The position numbers were made by a program, and so were the translations under genes. Positions 62,352 to 64,000 of a DNA stretch of 64,000 nucleotides are shown here, in pieces. Under the pieces are notes generated by a model. The model saw nothing but the letters and a program-made list of their open reading frames with translations. It made no database searches and was not told the DNA's origin. The stretch covers positions 1-64,000 of the forward strand of contig DASRRI010000088.1 of the NCBI GenBank assembly GCA_035695765.1, in the 5' to 3' direction. The stretch's first letter is position 1, and the number at the start of each line of letters is the position of its first letter. This DNA is from Dongia_A sp035695765. Its GTDB lineage: Bacteria; Pseudomonadota; Alphaproteobacteria; Dongiales; Dongiaceae.

Positions 62352-63197
62352 TCAGAACGTCACCGGATTGGCCGCCATGCTGCCCGGCGACTGCGCGACA
62401 TCGTCCTTGATCTGGTAATAATCGCCCTTGTTCTCCGTAAAGATGTGCCGCGCCGAGACGAGCCCGGTCGGCAGATCGAGCGCGCCGGCTGCGATCGAGA
62501 CGTAGTTGCGGTGAGCGGCCTCCCAGAACAGGCTCGCCCCGCACTCTCGGCAGAAGCCGCGCCGCGCCGTATCGGACGATACATACCAGGCGATCTTGTC
62601 GGCGCCGCTCAGTTCGATATTGGGCCAGGTGCTGGCGGTGTAGCCGCCGAAATGGCCGTGCCAGCGCAGGCACTGGCCGCAATGGCACCACGCGATGTCG
62701 CGCATCTTGCCGCGCACCTTGAACGCGACGCCGGCGCACAGGCAGCTTCCCCGATGTTCCGCAATGTCCCGGGAAACCGGTGGTCGCGGATCGCCCTCTT
62801 GCACCCCGCCCCCCACGGATTCCACGAACAAGGGCGCGTCGTCCGGCATGGCGTAATAGTCGCCCTTATGCGCAGCCCAGATGTGCGCCGTGGTCGCCAG
62901 GCCGGTCGGCTGGTCGAGCGATCCGGCAGTCACGTCCATCGCCGACCCATCCTTGGCGCGCCAGAACAGCTTCGACCCGCAGAGCGCGCAGAAACCGCGT
63001 TCGGCATCGGCTGAGGAGGCGTACCAATGCAGATGCTCTACACCTTCCAGCCGATAGTCGCCGGGCCGGCCACCCACATAGGCGCCGAGCGAGCCGTGCC
63101 AGCGGCGGCACATGCCGCAATGGCAGACGGTCAGCGCCGTGTGATCGCCACCATAGTGATAGCGGATGGAACCGCATGAGCATCGTCCCTGCAGCAT
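62352..63197 (-). CDS. Tandem GFA-domain zinc protein
   Basis: A 281-residue protein built of two glutathione-dependent formaldehyde-activating (GFA/Mss4-like) domains. Each has its own cysteine set: GRCSCGSIRYH, CHCGMC and CALCGSKLFW in the first; GSCLCAGVAF, CHCGQCLRWHG and CRECGASLFW in the second. The cysteines should bind zinc. Most GFA proteins have a single domain of about 130 residues. Despite the family name, activity toward glutathione-formaldehyde adducts is doubtful. It precedes the PhnD-like gene by one base. Confidence 0.88.
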   Translation of the reverse strand: MLQGRCSCGSIRYHYGGDHTALTVCHCGMCRRWHGSLGAYVGGRPGDYRLEGVEHLHWYASSADAERGFCALCGSKLFWRAKDGSAMDVTAGSLDQPTGLATTAHIWAAHKGDYYAMPDDAPLFVESVGGGVQEGDPRPPVSRDIAEHRGSCLCAGVAFKVRGKMRDIAWCHCGQCLRWHGHFGGYTASTWPNIELSGADKIAWYVSSDTARRGFCRECGASLFWEAAHRNYVSIAAGALDLPTGLVSARHIFTENKGDYYQIKDDVAQSPGSMAANPVTF

Positions 63198-63347
63198 CGG
63201 GGAGCCCCTTTTATGCCTTCAAACCTAGATAATCAGGATGTTAACGCCACGTCCGCATAAATACGTCCGGTTTCGGTCCGCGACCGTCTTGGCGCGGGCC
63301 GGCAACTTGTATATACAGGTAGCATAGATTCCGGACCCAAACTGCAG

Positions 63348-64000
63348 ATGTCCACCGTCCCACCCGCCTTGCCCACCGCGTCCAGCTCGGACGCATCCCG
63401 CTTTTTCATCGATTGGCCCACACTTTTCCTTGCGATCGGCGTCTACGCGACCTTCGCCATCGTGACGCTGAACTATCACGCGTTGCCGTGGTGGCTGGTG
63501 CTGCCGCTGGGCGCTTTCATTGTTTGCCTGCACGGCTCGTTGCAGCATGAGGCGACGCATGGCTTCCCCACCAAATGGGAAGCGGTCAATTCCTTCATCG
63601 TCGGCTGGCCGCTCTGGCTGTGGCTGCCTTATCTCAGCTACCGCGTCACGCACCGCACCCATCACATCGATGAGAACCTGACCAATCCGGAACTGGATCC
63701 GGAATCCAACTACCTAACCGCAGAGCAGATCGTCGCCATGTCGCCGCTGCGCCTGTTGGTGCGCACAGTGATGCGCTCTCTGGGCGGACGGATGCTGTTT
63801 GGCCCGGCCTATTATTGCTTCTTCGCCTGGCGGGAGAAGGTGCTGGCCGTGCGCGACCGGCGGTGGCGGCGGCTGCGTCCGCTGCTGTGGCATCTGCCTG
63901 CCGCGGCCGCTGTGTTCTATTGGGTGTTGGTGGTATGCGATATCCCGCTATCGGCGTACATCGTCTTCTTCGCCTACCCCGGCACCGCGCTGACGCTGGT
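63348..64000 (+). CDS. Fatty acid desaturase (cut by window end)
   Basis: The first 217 residues of a membrane-bound di-iron desaturase. Histidine boxes are QHEATHG (H67, H71) and THRTHHID (H102, H105, H106), with membrane helices around 25-45 and 50-66. The third histidine box lies beyond the window. The frame has no stop to base 64000. The short HEATH box and small first domain fit the group acting on fatty acyl chains or related small substrates; a carotenoid or sterol-type hydroxylase is possible. Confidence 0.87.
   Translation, partial: MSTVPPALPTASSSDASRFFIDWPTLFLAIGVYATFAIVTLNYHALPWWLVLPLGAFIVCLHGSLQHEATHGFPTKWEAVNSFIVGWPLWLWLPYLSYRVTHRTHHIDENLTNPELDPESNYLTAEQIVAMSPLRLLVRTVMRSLGGRMLFGPAYYCFFAWREKVLAVRDRRWRRLRPLLWHLPAAAAVFYWVLVVCDIPLSAYIVFFAYPGTALTL

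Overview
The window reads as about 64 kb of chromosome from a free-living, motile, GC-rich alphaproteobacterium. Supporting signs are a DUF2336 protein, a Bpt-type arginyltransferase, a magnesium-type HemB, an rhizobial-style MotA/MotB pair, an Entner-Doudoroff operon and several ABC and TRAP-type binding proteins. A Rhodospirillales-like genome would fit, but I cannot place it more exactly. Gene density is high, ATGA stop/start overlaps are common, and most genes are ordinary metabolism.

Layout. 1-3.1 kb: end of glutaryl-CoA dehydrogenase, a MarR regulator and two valine-catabolism genes (HIBADH, HIBCH). 3.2-8 kb: a likely small RNA, an OsmC-like gene, hemB, two alpha/beta hydrolases and a fold III ornithine decarboxylase. 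8-15.5 kb: a CaiB transferase / penicillin-acylase / threonine-dehydratase operon, then motA-motB and an RDD membrane protein. 15.5-25.2 kb: arginyltransferase, a DctP-type TRAP binding protein, a polyamine block (two PotF-like binding proteins, one PotG-PotH-PotI set, N-carbamoylputrescine amidase) and an Rsm22-like gene. 25.2-29.8 kb: serine hydrolase, a decayed FAD-oxidase pseudogene, a YXWGXW/DUF6600 protein and an aldehyde dehydrogenase. 29.8-43.7 kb: a long leftward carbohydrate block. A sugar ABC importer with SIS-domain and PfkB genes faces a divergent ROK regulator and leads into zwf-pgl-edd-glk-eda-flavin reductase, so an imported glucose-yielding substrate could go straight into the Entner-Doudoroff pathway. 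43.8-49.7 kb: a DD-carboxypeptidase, a choline-kinase-like protein, a small secreted protein, and an arginine cluster (DDAH-like hydrolase, AruH-like transaminase, divergent GbuA-like guanidinobutyrase).

The accessory region is 49.7-52.7 kb. A 40-bp copy of the 5' half of tRNA-Thr(UGU) lies at 49738, and the intact tRNA is at 52676. Between them is a compact leftward operon of a TIR-domain protein (with the WxxxE glutamate motif), a protein with two predicted membrane segments, and an unrecognised 189-residue protein, plus decayed sequence. No integrase is present. This is the best candidate in the window for an undescribed system, most plausibly TIR-based antiphage defence.

52.9-64 kb: a DUF2336 protein with a PAS histidine kinase, serine-glyoxylate aminotransferase, a fused NDP-forming acyl-CoA synthetase, a TAXI-type binding protein behind a long inverted repeat, a TusA / EamA / PhnD-like / tandem GFA cluster, and the start of a fatty acid desaturase cut by the window edge.
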